Part shown: piece by piece, positions 53,977-63,568 of the stretch
Layout: every line of letters begins with the position of its first letter
How positions within the stretch are numbered: position 1 is the first letter of the stretch
Assembly: GCA_964408085.1 (NCBI GenBank)
Contig: CAYOYB010000005.1
Span: 76,447 to 140,446 of the forward strand
DNA: 64,000 nt
Reading direction: 5' to 3'
Source: CAJLIR01 sp964408085
Lineage (GTDB): Bacteria; Bacillota_I; Bacilli_A; RF39; UBA660
Notes under the pieces: model-generated
Database searches by the model: none
The model's input: the letters and a program-made list of their open reading frames with translations, nothing else
What the model was told of the DNA's origin: nothing
Made by a program: the position numbers and the translations under genes

Positions 53977-55575
53977 TTAATCTTCCCAAATAATATTTCG
54001 ATTTTCTATATGATAATATCTTTGATACCAATTTTTTGTATACTCGTATTTTTCAGGCATTTGATAAGCATAATCAGAATATTTAAGTTTTTTCAAATGA
54101 ATGTCATCTGATAAATAAATATTAATTTCATTTAATTTTTTTTCATTATAATCAAATATTTTAGAATTTTCATAATAACAATATATGCACTTAAAAAAAT
54201 TAAAAATATTAAATATAATTAAGATTGTTAATAACACATATTTTATATAATAGATTTTTGTTATTCTTTTTTTATTTAAAATAATATAAACTAATGCAAC
54301 CATTCCTAATATCCAGTTTATAATAAAAATATATAAAATTATAATATACATTTTTTTATTATCATCGCTATCAAAATAATTCTTTAAAATATAAGTTAGA
54401 AAGGTATAAATTATTGGTAAAAAGAAGCGAATTGAATTATAAACTACTACTGATACTGAAACTAAATTAGAAAGTATTCCACCTATTACAAGATACATAT
54501 AATGTCTTTTATTATTTTTACTACAAATAAACCCAATACATATATTAACTATCAAATACAAAAAGCAAATGCTTTTGAAAAGTGTAGAGAAAATATCAAT
54601 ATTATAAAAGTCTATAAAATTATATACATTATAATTAATAAATAAACATATATTAAAAATGATTAAAAAGATTAAGCATATTTTGTATATTAATCCATAT
54701 CTAATTTTAGAATAAAAAGAATCATAAATAAAAATTCCAGACATTATAAATAAAAAAGGAAAAATTGCTCCATTAAATAAGTAACCAAAATAATCTGATA
54801 TTTTAAACATAAATCTTCCAAGAATATCTAAACTTACAGAAAGTTGTTCATGATTCATCATTCTATTTTGATTTCCAGGAATAAAATATACACCTATTAA
54901 TATAATTACTGAAAAAAGGAATAAAAATAGGAATTTTTTATCATTATTTTTTTTAATAAAATTATTTAAGCAAATTAAAAATAAAAATGAAATGTATAAA
55001 ACAGCAGTACTTTCCATTGTAAAACTTATAATTATAATATAGACGATACTTAAAATAAATCGTAAATTTGACAATTTTTTATTATTTATTACAGTATCTA
55101 AAATAAAATATAAAATTAATAATAATGGTATATATCCCCATAAATATAAAATAGTTCCATCTGCCCAATACAGACATTCGTTTAAAATACCAATATCTAA
55201 GCCCATTATTATTAATGATAAAAAGAAGGTGATTTTTAGTGTATTGTGACTACCTTTTATATTAATTATTTTAGAACTATAGTAGCAAAACATAAATAAA
55301 AATATAGGATTTAAAAGTCTAAAAAATTGAATACCAAAGAAACCTAATCCTCCATGAACAACAAATTGTCCAATTATCCTTCCTGACCAATTTTGATAAT
55401 AACACCAATAAATTTGTCTAATTAAATTACGATTCCATTCATTAAAAATTGCTATAACATTGTAATCATCAGCATACATTTCAACATTCTGCATCTGTAT
55501 AAAAAATAATAGATAAATAATTATCAATAAAATTTGATATTTGTATTTTTTTATAAATTTCGCTACTTTTTTCAA
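53977..55575 (-). CDS. DUF6056/GtrII-like membrane protein (paralog 2)
   Basis: About 533 residues from TTG 55575 (LKKVAKFIKKYKYQI), five bases after GGAGAG; this matches the start of the paralog at 57283, while the longer frame lacks a ribosome site. MQNVEMYADDYNVIAIFNEW holds the acidic pair; NWSGRIIGQFVVHGGLGFFG follows. About 12 helices with FIPGNQNRMM in a mid loop and a short tail YAYQMPEKYEY. A recent duplicate of the next gene upstream. Confidence 0.77.
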   Translation of the reverse strand: MKKVAKFIKKYKYQILLIIIYLLFFIQMQNVEMYADDYNVIAIFNEWNRNLIRQIYWCYYQNWSGRIIGQFVVHGGLGFFGIQFFRLLNPIFLFMFCYYSSKIINIKGSHNTLKITFFLSLIIMGLDIGILNECLYWADGTILYLWGYIPLLLILYFILDTVINNKKLSNLRFILSIVYIIIISFTMESTAVLYISFLFLICLNNFIKKNNDKKFLFLFLFSVIILIGVYFIPGNQNRMMNHEQLSVSLDILGRFMFKISDYFGYLFNGAIFPFLFIMSGIFIYDSFYSKIRYGLIYKICLIFLIIFNICLFINYNVYNFIDFYNIDIFSTLFKSICFLYLIVNICIGFICSKNNKRHYMYLVIGGILSNLVSVSVVVYNSIRFFLPIIYTFLTYILKNYFDSDDNKKMYIIILYIFIINWILGMVALVYIILNKKRITKIYYIKYVLLTILIIFNIFNFFKCIYCYYENSKIFDYNEKKLNEINIYLSDDIHLKKLKYSDYAYQMPEKYEYTKNWYQRYYHIENRNIIWED

Positions 55576-55684
55576 ATCAACTCTCCAACTTTCTAAAAAA
55601 CATTCAATACTAAATATAATGGAAATATTCAACATAATCATAATATTCATACTTTGTCAAATAAATTAAATAATCATATTTCAA

Positions 55685-57283
55685 TTAATCATCCCAAATA
55701 ATATCTATATTCCTAATATTATAATAATCGTTATACCATTGTTTTATATAATCATGCTCATAAGGCATCTGAAAAGCATAATTGGGATAAGTAAATCTTT
55801 TTAGATGAATTACAGTAGTTGAATTTCTATCAAACTCACTTAAAATTCTCTCATTATAATCAAATACTTTAGTATTTTCATAATAATAGTACATACATTT
55901 AAAAAAATTTATACTATTAAAGATAATTAACATAATCACCAAAATATATTTTGAATAATTTGCTATATTTTTTTGTTTTATATTTAATATCAAATATATT
56001 GCTAATACAATTAATCCTAATTTCCAATTAAGAGTTGAAATATACAAAATTAAAATATACAGTTTTAAATTGATATCACTATCACAATAATTCTTAAAAA
56101 TATAAATCAAGAAAGCTACAATTATTGATAAAAAATATCTTACTGCTATATAATCATCAAAAAATACTGGCAATAGATTAGCTAATATTCCTGCTATTAC
56201 AATATAAAAATAGTATTTATTTTTTTCCCTACTAACAACAAATCCTATATACACATTAATTAATAAATATAAAAGACAAAGACATTTTAAAATTGAAGTT
56301 AAATCATTAAATTTATAAAAATCTATAAAATTATATATTTGACAATTTACGAATATAAACATATTAAAAATAATTAGAAAAACCCCAAATATTTTGCATA
56401 ATTTATTATAACTAAATTTAAAAATACGATAAATAAAAATACCAGATATTATAAATAAAAATTTAAATAAGCTTAAACTAAATAATTCACCAAGATAATT
56501 TGGCAACCTCATTTGAATTTTTTCAAATATATTTGCCTCATAAAAAGATGAATCTACCCACAATACTCTACTTTGATTTCCAGGAATAAAATATATGCCT
56601 ATTAATAAAATTACTGAAAACAATAGTAATAATAAAATTTTTTTATTATTTATATTATTTTTATTAATAGAGTTATCTAAATATATTAAAAACAAAAATA
56701 TAATGCCTACAGCAGCTGTACTTTCCATTGTAAAACTTATAATTATGATAAAAATTATACTTAATACAAATCGAAAATTAGATAACTTTCTGTTATTTAT
56801 ACAACAATCTAAAATAAAATATAAAATTAATAATAATGGCATATAGCTCCATAAATATAAAATTGTGCCATCAGCCCAATACAAACATTCACTAACAATA
56901 CAACTATCGAGTCCTAATATTATTATTGATAAAAATAGTGTAATCTGTAATGTATTATGATTGTTTTTGATATTAATTAATTTAGAAATATAAAAGCAAA
57001 ACATAAATAAAAATACAGGATTCAAAATTTTAAAAAATTGTAATCCAAAATACCCTAATCCACCATGAACAATAAACTGTCCAATTAATCTGCCAGAAAA
57101 ACCTTTATAATAAATCCAATAAATTTGGCTTATCAAACTATCATATTCACGAAAGACCGATTTCACAAAATAATCATCAGCATACATCACAACATTCTGC
57201 ATCTGTATAAAAAATAATAGATAAATAAATATCAATAAAATTTGATATCTATATTTTTTTATAAAATTAATTATCTTTCCCAT
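55685..57283 (-). CDS. DUF6056/GtrII-like membrane protein (paralog 1)
   Basis: 532 residues, first gene of the block. It closely parallels the gene at 53977-55575: MQNVVMYADDYFVKSVFREY, GFSGRLIGQFIVHGGLGYFG, ECLYWADGTILYLWSYMPLL, YFIPGNQSRVL and the tail YAFQMPYEHDYIKQWY. Such paired duplicates suggest that each transfers a different sugar or acceptor for a repeating glycan. Lipid-carrier genes are not visible in the window. Confidence 0.77.
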   Translation of the reverse strand: MGKIINFIKKYRYQILLIFIYLLFFIQMQNVVMYADDYFVKSVFREYDSLISQIYWIYYKGFSGRLIGQFIVHGGLGYFGLQFFKILNPVFLFMFCFYISKLINIKNNHNTLQITLFLSIIILGLDSCIVSECLYWADGTILYLWSYMPLLLILYFILDCCINNRKLSNFRFVLSIIFIIIISFTMESTAAVGIIFLFLIYLDNSINKNNINNKKILLLLLFSVILLIGIYFIPGNQSRVLWVDSSFYEANIFEKIQMRLPNYLGELFSLSLFKFLFIISGIFIYRIFKFSYNKLCKIFGVFLIIFNMFIFVNCQIYNFIDFYKFNDLTSILKCLCLLYLLINVYIGFVVSREKNKYYFYIVIAGILANLLPVFFDDYIAVRYFLSIIVAFLIYIFKNYCDSDINLKLYILILYISTLNWKLGLIVLAIYLILNIKQKNIANYSKYILVIMLIIFNSINFFKCMYYYYENTKVFDYNERILSEFDRNSTTVIHLKRFTYPNYAFQMPYEHDYIKQWYNDYYNIRNIDIIWDD

Positions 57284-57433
57284 TACCTACATTTACCTTT
57301 CATAAAACTAGATTTATTATATCAAAATTTATGTAAAAATAAAACAATACTTATACTAACAAATTATCAATTTAATGCATGAGCAATTATATTTTCATAG
57401 AAATAGCTATCAACATTAACTATTTAATTCCGA

Positions 57434-57595
57434 CAAAATATATAACTACCTAAGTATTTTGACACAAGTATCAAAATTATCTATCAAAATTTGTTAAAAA
57501 AAACAGTCAGATTTCAGACTGAAAGCATATTTAAAGTTTAAATAGTTTGAATAAATTTTCATGTAGTATCGTTGAAGAAATTATCTACAACTTTA
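57434..57595. repeat. Dispersed intergenic repeat, copy C
   Basis: Full-length but diverged copy: the TATTTTGACACAAGTATCAAAAT and CTACAACTTTA ends match copies A and B. Terminator hairpin CAGTC/GACTG at 57504-57521, then T8 on the minus strand. Lies 3' of the nucleotidyltransferase gene. The rest of 57284-57623 holds nothing else recognisable. Confidence 0.7.
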
Positions 57596-57623
57596 TTTTC
57601 TAAAATTTAAAGATAAAGCATAT

Positions 57624-58304
57624 TTATTTTAACTCTTTTACAATGTATTTATTTATAAAAGATATATTTTTAAAATACATTGTTGAATCAATAAATGATT
57701 TCTTTTCTGTACGTAGATCATATGCCAAATCTAGTAAAACGCTATATTCTTCAGGAATATCAATCTCTTTTGATTTTAAATAAATATCTTCATATGTGAT
57801 ACATAAATAGTTTTGTTTAGAATATATTAAATCTCTTGTTACATAAAAACACGATTTATAAAATTGTTCATTAGCTAATTCTGTATTTCCATTTTTAAAT
57901 ATTTTAACAGCTGATAAGGCAAGACCTTTATTAAAGTAAACATCTTCTAGTAAACAATCTTTGGTTATGATTGGAACCTTTAACTCTCGAAATACATCTT
58001 TTCCCTTTATTGTTCGAGCACCACCTTTAATTAACGATGCAATATATATTTCTTTTTGAAAAGGTGTGTCTATATCGTATGCAAACATTTCTTCCAATTT
58101 AAATGGAAAAATCGAATAATTATTTTGAGGTATTATCTCCTTTATTTGTTTACGTGAGATATAATTATCACTTTTAAATATTACACCAATTTCATAATCG
58201 CTTTTACTATTAAAAGTACTTGTTGCAGCAGATCCATATAAAAAAATTGAATAAGGATTAAAATTAGATTCGATTTCATTTATTATTATATCTAGACTAT
58301 CCAT
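57624..58304 (-). CDS. Nucleotidyltransferase-fold protein
   Basis: About 226 residues starting at ATG 58304, after GGAGAAAG. IFLYGSAATSTFNSKSDYEIGVIF holds the polymerase-beta-like GS motif (24-25) and the D-x-E metal pair (36, 38). A helical C-terminal half follows (FKNGNTELANEQFYKSCFYVTRDLIYS), like stand-alone MNT or kanamycin-type nucleotidyltransferases with an attached helical domain. It may modify a small molecule or protein by NMP transfer. No HEPN partner is adjacent. Repeat copy C follows. Confidence 0.72.
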   Translation of the reverse strand: MDSLDIIINEIESNFNPYSIFLYGSAATSTFNSKSDYEIGVIFKSDNYISRKQIKEIIPQNNYSIFPFKLEEMFAYDIDTPFQKEIYIASLIKGGARTIKGKDVFRELKVPIITKDCLLEDVYFNKGLALSAVKIFKNGNTELANEQFYKSCFYVTRDLIYSKQNYLCITYEDIYLKSKEIDIPEEYSVLLDLAYDLRTEKKSFIDSTMYFKNISFINKYIVKELK

Positions 58305-58368
58305 ATCATTCTTTCTCCTTTTAATCATTATATCATAATTGAGAAGAAATTTTATATTTTAGATTTAA

Positions 58369-58496
58369 CCAAATATTTAACCACCTAGATATTTTACCAA
58401 GTATAACAAAATTAACTGCGAGAAATTAAAAATATCAATCATATTGACTGATATTTATATATTTAAAGTTCAAAAAGTTCGAACAGATTTCAATCT
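58369..58496. repeat. Dispersed intergenic repeat, copy D
   Basis: Diverged in its left part but shares AAATATTTAACCACCTAG with copies B and C, and AAAGTTCAAA, one base, AGTTCGAACAGATTTC with copy E. Terminator AAATATCAATCA/TGACTGATATTT at 58430-58456. The end of the 49-residue ORF at 58470-58619 is encoded inside it. Confidence 0.68.
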
Positions 58497-58619
58497 AGTT
58501 TTTTTTCTTTCTTGTGTAGTTAATGCAGTTGCTTGTGGAATATAGTTTTGATTCTTCAATAATAAAAGTATCCTTTCAATATATTCATCTATATATTTTG
58601 AATTAATTTCTGTACTCAT
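58470..58619 (-). CDS. Small 49-residue protein with repeat-encoded C terminus
   Basis: From ATG 58619, five bases after a strong AAGGAGGG. The first 30 residues (MSTEINSKYIDEYIERILLLLKNQ) look like a real helical N terminus, while the last ten codons (TRLKSVRTF) come from repeat copy D. It may be a truncated gene that ran into the repeat. Function unknown. Confidence 0.45.
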   Translation of the reverse strand: MSTEINSKYIDEYIERILLLLKNQNYIPQATALTTQERKKTRLKSVRTF

Positions 58620-58725
58620 AAAAACCCTCCTTAACAAAGCTATATTAGAGCACATTTCTATATTATTTCAATAGTTGAAATATTTTATTAAATTTAATAA
58701 AATTACCATTAATATAATTGATTAC

Positions 58726-60165
58726 TCAATTTTCCATACTAACTTTCATTTTTAGAGTTTTTAGTTTTTCCAATTCTGTAATTCCTTGTTTCAAATATTC
58801 AGCACATGTAGTAGATTTCATAGTCTCCATTTGTTCCATTAAATTTTCTAAACTTTTTATTTGTGAGAAAACAGTAGCATATTCATTAGAGCCTTTTATA
58901 ATCTGTAATTCCTTTTGCAATTTTTTTAATCTACCTAAAAGTTTTTTTACATCTTTTATCGTACTTTCTATTTGTAGAATAGTATCAACTGCTTTTGTTT
59001 TTTCTTCCACTTGTATAAAATCAATTTGTGGCTTAATCCTAAAGCTATTGAGTTCTTCATAGGTTGGCAAATTAGAGATATCAATATCAAAATCATATAT
59101 TTGTAACTTAGTAATTATACCCAAATATGGGCCTCCAATACAATCATCTTCCCAGTCAATTTGTTTATCACTCAACAAAACATATTTAAAGTTACTTATT
59201 TCTATTGTATAAGTATCCTCATAATTATTCTCTGGGTTTGCACTTTCCATTTTTACTAACCAATTTTTAGCACCATCTGTATAAATGTATGTTCCAACAT
59301 ATCCATTTTCTATTGTTCCATCTTGTTCATCGTTTTTTGCATTATAGTATGCTTTTTGAAATTTTGAAAATTGAACATTATATATTTCGTTTGATATTTG
59401 ACATTCAACATTAATATTCAATTGGTCAATTTGTAACTCCTCTACTTTTTTTAATACAGTATATATTTTATCCTTTTTTAAATTATTACCTTTTAAATAT
59501 TCTATCATTTTATGAAACATGTTACCTTTATCTGACCATTTTGATAATTGTAAATATTCAAAAAGTTCTCTTATTAATTTTTTATGTTCTAATTCTTCAA
59601 TGACATTTTTATACTTTATACAAAAATTTTTCAATTTTTCTATTAATTGTTCATGATATTTTTCAGCTTCCTTTAAAGATACTGTATTTAATATAATCGA
59701 TAATGCAATATCATCTTTCTTACCTTGTGTACCAATCTTTATAATATAGTCTAATACATTTTGTAAGTTGACATAATCTATATTTTGAATATTATTATAT
59801 GGGAAAATTCTTTTATCAATATTCTTTATATCACCATAATATTTTAAAACATCTACTTTATCATTTAAATCAATTTTTTTACTATGACCTAAGTAATTCA
59901 TATACGAGTATAGATTTAATATCGTTACATCACAACTTTTATTTATTTTTTCTCGAATCAAATCGTCAATATTTTCAAAACTATAGTTATTATTTGCAAG
60001 TTGATTAAAAATGCTATATTTAAACACTAAAAAGTCATCGTATGTCATATTATCTTTTAAGTCAATTATCTCAGTAACAAAATAAAAAAAGTCTTCATAT
60101 ATTCTTGCATCTAATTCTAAAATTTTTCTAAAAAAAGTGGTATCTACATTTTTTATCATAAACAT
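58726..60165 (-). CDS. Unknown 479-residue protein with C-terminal coiled coil
   Basis: Residues 1-240 are helical; residues about 250-350 are beta-rich (YVGTYIYTDGAKNWLVKME, EDTYTIEISNFKYVLLSDK); residues 385-470 form a long coiled coil (IKDVKKLLGRLKKLQKELQII, SLENLMEQMETMK). No enzyme motif or membrane segment seen. It is divergent from a LysR regulator that may control it, as is usual for LysR pairs. Confidence 0.62.
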   Translation of the reverse strand: MFMIKNVDTTFFRKILELDARIYEDFFYFVTEIIDLKDNMTYDDFLVFKYSIFNQLANNNYSFENIDDLIREKINKSCDVTILNLYSYMNYLGHSKKIDLNDKVDVLKYYGDIKNIDKRIFPYNNIQNIDYVNLQNVLDYIIKIGTQGKKDDIALSIILNTVSLKEAEKYHEQLIEKLKNFCIKYKNVIEELEHKKLIRELFEYLQLSKWSDKGNMFHKMIEYLKGNNLKKDKIYTVLKKVEELQIDQLNINVECQISNEIYNVQFSKFQKAYYNAKNDEQDGTIENGYVGTYIYTDGAKNWLVKMESANPENNYEDTYTIEISNFKYVLLSDKQIDWEDDCIGGPYLGIITKLQIYDFDIDISNLPTYEELNSFRIKPQIDFIQVEEKTKAVDTILQIESTIKDVKKLLGRLKKLQKELQIIKGSNEYATVFSQIKSLENLMEQMETMKSTTCAEYLKQGITELEKLKTLKMKVSMEN

Positions 60166-60215
60166 AACTTCCTCTCATTCATTTCATCTTTCAATTTCAT
60201 TTTATTCCAAAACCA

Positions 60216-60245
60216 TTGATAAGTAAAATATATAAATGTTATAAT
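60216..60245 (+). promoter_or_regulatory. Promoter of the LysR gene
   Basis: TTGATA, 18-base spacer, TATAAT, with AGAGGTG at 60253 shortly before the ATG. Confidence 0.5.
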
Positions 60246-60265
60246 GTTAATAAGAGGTGCTTATC

Positions 60266-61132
60266 ATGAATATAGATTTAGAATTATATCGAATTTTTTA
60301 TGTAGTCGCAAAACATAAACATATGACAAGAGCAAGTGAGGAACTACATATATCACAACCTGCCATATCACAATCTATCAAAAAATTAGAAGAGCAATTA
60401 AATGGTACATTGTTTTTAAGAAGTAATAAAGGAATGGAATTAACAGAAGAAGGTAAAATGTTCTATGGATATGTTAAAGGTGCATTAGAATTAATTGATA
60501 ATGCTGAAAAAGAATTTACTTCATTTAAAGACTTATCGAAAGGTGAAATCAAAATAGGATGTTCTACCACTTTAACCAAATTAATTTTATTAGATACTAT
60601 AGAAAGATTCCATAAAGACTACCCTAACATTGATATTAATATAACTAATGATTTAACTAGTAATTTAATAAACGATTTAAAATTTGGTAAACTAGATTTT
60701 GTCATCTTTAATGAAAGTAATGTAAAGGAGTCAAATGTACTTTTAAAAAAAATAAAAGAATTAAAACAAGGTTTTGTTTATAATCCTTCTATTTTTAGTG
60801 ATTATATAGAAAATTTTAATGATTTAAATAACTATCCATTAATACTCCAACCATCTGAATCAAATAGTAGAAAACTATTAGATTACATTGCATTATCAAA
60901 CAATGTGAAATTAATATCAAAAATGGAAGTTGTTAGTCAAGAACTTATCACTGAATTTACTCATATTGGACTTGGAATTGGTTTTGTAATAATAGATTTG
61001 GCAAAAAGGAATTTTGATGACTTAAAAGAACTAAAATTAAATAAAAATATTCCCAATATCAATGTTTTTTTAGCAACAAATAAATCTATATCTTTGACAT
61101 TCGCCAGTAAAACATTTATAGACTATTTATAA
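60266..61132 (+). CDS. LysR-family transcriptional regulator
   Basis: 288 residues from ATG 60266, six bases after AGAGGTG (an in-frame GTG lies inside that site). The N-terminal winged HTH reads ELYRIFYVVAKHKHMTRASEELHISQPAISQSIKKLEEQLNG, the classic LysR start; residues 90-285 form the effector-binding domain beginning GEIKIGCSTTLTKLILL. Tetrameric regulators of this type usually control the divergent gene, here the unknown protein at 58726-60165. The inducer cannot be read. Confidence 0.93.
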   Translation: MNIDLELYRIFYVVAKHKHMTRASEELHISQPAISQSIKKLEEQLNGTLFLRSNKGMELTEEGKMFYGYVKGALELIDNAEKEFTSFKDLSKGEIKIGCSTTLTKLILLDTIERFHKDYPNIDINITNDLTSNLINDLKFGKLDFVIFNESNVKESNVLLKKIKELKQGFVYNPSIFSDYIENFNDLNNYPLILQPSESNSRKLLDYIALSNNVKLISKMEVVSQELITEFTHIGLGIGFVIIDLAKRNFDDLKELKLNKNIPNINVFLATNKSISLTFASKTFIDYL

Positions 61133-61356
61133 CACACCCATATTTTTTCTTATAGAAGCACTTATAGTATTTTTCATTTTGATTCCTTCAAACAACAATC
61201 TAATATGATTAAAACAATTTTTTACTACATATACTCAAATAAGCAATCTTAAAAACCTATCTCTATATTTATCATTCTGATCTAAAGAATCTTGATAACA
61301 TTCATCATCTTACTACTTCTTTACATATTTAAAATCTAAATATGTAATATTATAAA

Positions 61357-62472
61357 CTACTTTGTACGATGAGTTAATACCTTTTGAAATACTTCGTTTT
61401 CTCTCTTATGTTCATTAGCAATAACTAATTCTCTTTCTTTTGAATAACCAGATAATTCCATTGCTCTTTTGCAACTTTTTTCATAATCACATAATGTTGA
61501 TTCTATTATTCCATTAGAACCATTATTTAATATTTCATATATACCCTTATTAACGTAATTATTCTTCTTTTTAGATACAATCTTATTTTGATACATATAA
61601 CCTAATATATAATTTGCCAAAGCATTATGCCCAGCAGTTGAAATATGGAAATTATTCTCACTATTATTATAGTTCTTTCCAACTTCTTCTGTATCAACAA
61701 ATGTAATACCATATTGTTTACATAAATCTAATAATGATTCATTGTAAGCAATTACTAAATCTCTAAATATATTCATTTCTTCACTTTGTAAAGATTTGGG
61801 GATATATGCTCCCAAAGTATAGATATCTGTTTTTGAATTAATACCTAATATACTTTCATAATTATTCTCGATAGAATCCATTACTTTTCTCAACGTTTTA
61901 GGATCGTTTGTCTTCTCTAAAGTATAATAATAGTTTGGTTTTTTATCTTTTGTTTTATAGTCTCCCTTTATTCCAAATGGATTAGCACCTACTTCTCTCA
62001 TTAAGTCATTTACACCACTTGAATATATCATTACAGGTTCTTTTGCATCCCTTAATGAAGTTGAAATTTTAATATTTTCATCACCTTGCTTAGGTGTATA
62101 GATTAATCTATATGCATTACCAATTTTTCCTAAAAATTTAGGTAATCCTACATCAGACATAACCTTTTCTAAAGCACTAACTACACTATAAATCTGTGAT
62201 AATTTTATTTCTTGTAAACTTAAATTATTTTTTAAAAAGTAATCTATATGTTCTGTTTTATTCATAGTAAGCGAAAAAGCATTAATAATTTCAGGCGTTA
62301 ATTCTTCACTTGTTAAAGCTGCAGCTAAGTATTCTAATAGTCCTTTTTTAAAGAAAGTAGAAGTTGTATTTACTCCTTGTGAATCATTAAGACCAACTAT
62401 TAACAATCCATTATCTTTATAATATTGTATTAAACTTTCAATTTTTTCGTTATCTGAAATAACTTTTTCCAT
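61357..62472 (-). CDS. SGNH/GDSL-like hydrolase
   Basis: 371 residues, cytoplasmic by sequence. VGLNDSQGVN near residue 31 takes the place of the GDS block with Ser31; SSGVNDLMREVG is the GxND block; FHISTAGHNALANYIL gives the catalytic His with a preceding residue not Asp (NNFHIS). The family cleaves esters of lipids, carbohydrates or peptides. Long Lys-rich tail (ERELVIANEHKREN). An accessory gene beside a repeat; target unknown. Confidence 0.7.
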   Translation of the reverse strand: MEKVISDNEKIESLIQYYKDNGLLIVGLNDSQGVNTTSTFFKKGLLEYLAAALTSEELTPEIINAFSLTMNKTEHIDYFLKNNLSLQEIKLSQIYSVVSALEKVMSDVGLPKFLGKIGNAYRLIYTPKQGDENIKISTSLRDAKEPVMIYSSGVNDLMREVGANPFGIKGDYKTKDKKPNYYYTLEKTNDPKTLRKVMDSIENNYESILGINSKTDIYTLGAYIPKSLQSEEMNIFRDLVIAYNESLLDLCKQYGITFVDTEEVGKNYNNSENNFHISTAGHNALANYILGYMYQNKIVSKKKNNYVNKGIYEILNNGSNGIIESTLCDYEKSCKRAMELSGYSKERELVIANEHKRENEVFQKVLTHRTK

Positions 62473-62528
62473 TGCAATTCCCCCTTGAATTGCCGTTTAT
62501 TTTAACATTTTTTATTTTATCTGTCAAA

Positions 62529-62777
62529 TTATCTAAATGCTCTTTTTATATTATTTTCAGCTGTTTTGCTATCAACATTTTTGTATTCATCACGTATAAA
62601 TTTATTTAGTCTTTCCATATCAAAATTAAATAAACTATTTTTATTTCTATATTGTTGCACAATTTGATTTTCTTGCCAATTTGGATATTTTATATCCAAA
62701 ATTCCTAGTAAGGAACTGACTACAATTTTTTTCCAAAAATAGAAAAAAACAATCTTTCGATTGATTCTATATATCAA
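62529..62777 (-). CDS. Fragmentary 82-codon ORF starting in repeat copy E
   Basis: The first 15 codons lie in repeat copy E and its terminator (MIYRINRKIVFFYFW). After that a natural-looking sequence follows (ILDIKYPNWQENQIVQQYRN to ENNIKRAFR). It is probably the C-terminal remnant of a gene cut off by the repeat. No ribosome site was found. Treat as a gene fragment. Confidence 0.35.
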   Translation of the reverse strand: MIYRINRKIVFFYFWKKIVVSSLLGILDIKYPNWQENQIVQQYRNKNSLFNFDMERLNKFIRDEYKNVDSKTAENNIKRAFR

Positions 62778-62839
62778 AGTTCAAATAGTTCGAACAGATT
62801 TCCCAATGGTGCCCTAAGGGAAGACGTATAACAACTATT
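62749..62839. repeat. Dispersed intergenic repeat, copy E
   Basis: About 90 bases, the right-hand part of the repeat: CAATC/GATTG terminator (62750-62763, T7 on the minus strand), AAAGTTCAAATAGTTCGAAC and GTATAACAACTATTT. Lies four bases 3' of the SDR stop codon. It lacks the left arm seen in copies A to C. Confidence 0.65.
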
Positions 62840-62842
62840 TAA

Positions 62843-63568
62843 TTATTTTAAAGTAAATCCACCATCAACTGCAAGAATCTGTCCAGTTATATAAGAGGCT
62901 TCATCTGATAATAAAAAGCATATAGCATTAGCTATTTCTTCAGCAGTTCCCATTCTTTGAATAATAGAATAATCTGTAGTTGCTTTAGGATCTTCTCCTG
63001 TACTTGCAGTAAGAGGTGTATCGATAAGCCCTGGAGCTACAGCATTTACACGAATATTTTCACCAAAATATCTAGCAAACGATTTCGTAAGGGAAATTAT
63101 TCCTGCCTTTGTGGCTGAATATATAGCATTATAAGGTTCTCCAATTATTCCATCTACACTTGTTGTCGTAACTATTGAACCATTTTTTGAAGTATCTTTA
63201 ATTAAATTACCAAAGATTTTTAAAGTATTAAAAGTTCCAATTAAATTAACATTAATAGTTTTATCTATGTTTTCTGGAGTTATATTGTCAATATCACATG
63301 GTAGTGGAATAATTCCAGCATGCGCAGCAACCATATCTAATCTTCCAAACTTTTGTAATATAAAAATTTTTAAAGATTCCAAATCATTAGAATTTGAAAT
63401 ATCAGCTTTAAAATAATAAACTTCATTTCCAGCAAAATTATCTCTTATAAAATTTTCATCTATGCCTTTATTATCATTTATGATAACAATATAGCTTTCT
63501 GATAATTTCTTTGCAGTCGCAAGACCAATTCCTTGAGTACTTCCAGTAACTAACGCAATCCTTTTCAT
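62843..63568 (-). CDS. Short-chain dehydrogenase/reductase (classical SDR)
   Basis: 241 residues. Cofactor loop VTGSTQGIGLATA (TGxxxGIG), AAHAGI for NNAG, catalytic Ser in VTTTSVDG, YSATK with Tyr and Lys, and PGLIDTP. Asp32-Asn-Lys after the second strand would fit NAD preference over NADP. These enzymes reduce or oxidise many hydroxy or keto compounds, and FabG-like activity is possible. It stands alone with a ribosome site GGGAAAGGTG. Repeat copy E follows. Confidence 0.9.
   Translation of the reverse strand: MKRIALVTGSTQGIGLATAKKLSESYIVIINDNKGIDENFIRDNFAGNEVYYFKADISNSNDLESLKIFILQKFGRLDMVAAHAGIIPLPCDIDNITPENIDKTINVNLIGTFNTLKIFGNLIKDTSKNGSIVTTTSVDGIIGEPYNAIYSATKAGIISLTKSFARYFGENIRVNAVAPGLIDTPLTASTGEDPKATTDYSIIQRMGTAEEIANAICFLLSDEASYITGQILAVDGGFTLK

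Noticed and set aside
58680..58701. AT-only palindrome ATTTTATTAAATTTAATAAAAT as a terminator
   Set aside because: Perfect on paper but made only of A and T without a clear T run; too weak to list as a terminator.
41985..62839. Dispersed repeats as integron attC sites
   Set aside because: The same position 3' of single genes is suggestive, but the GTTRRRY/RYYYAAC core sites are not present in consistent places and no tyrosine integrase is in the window.
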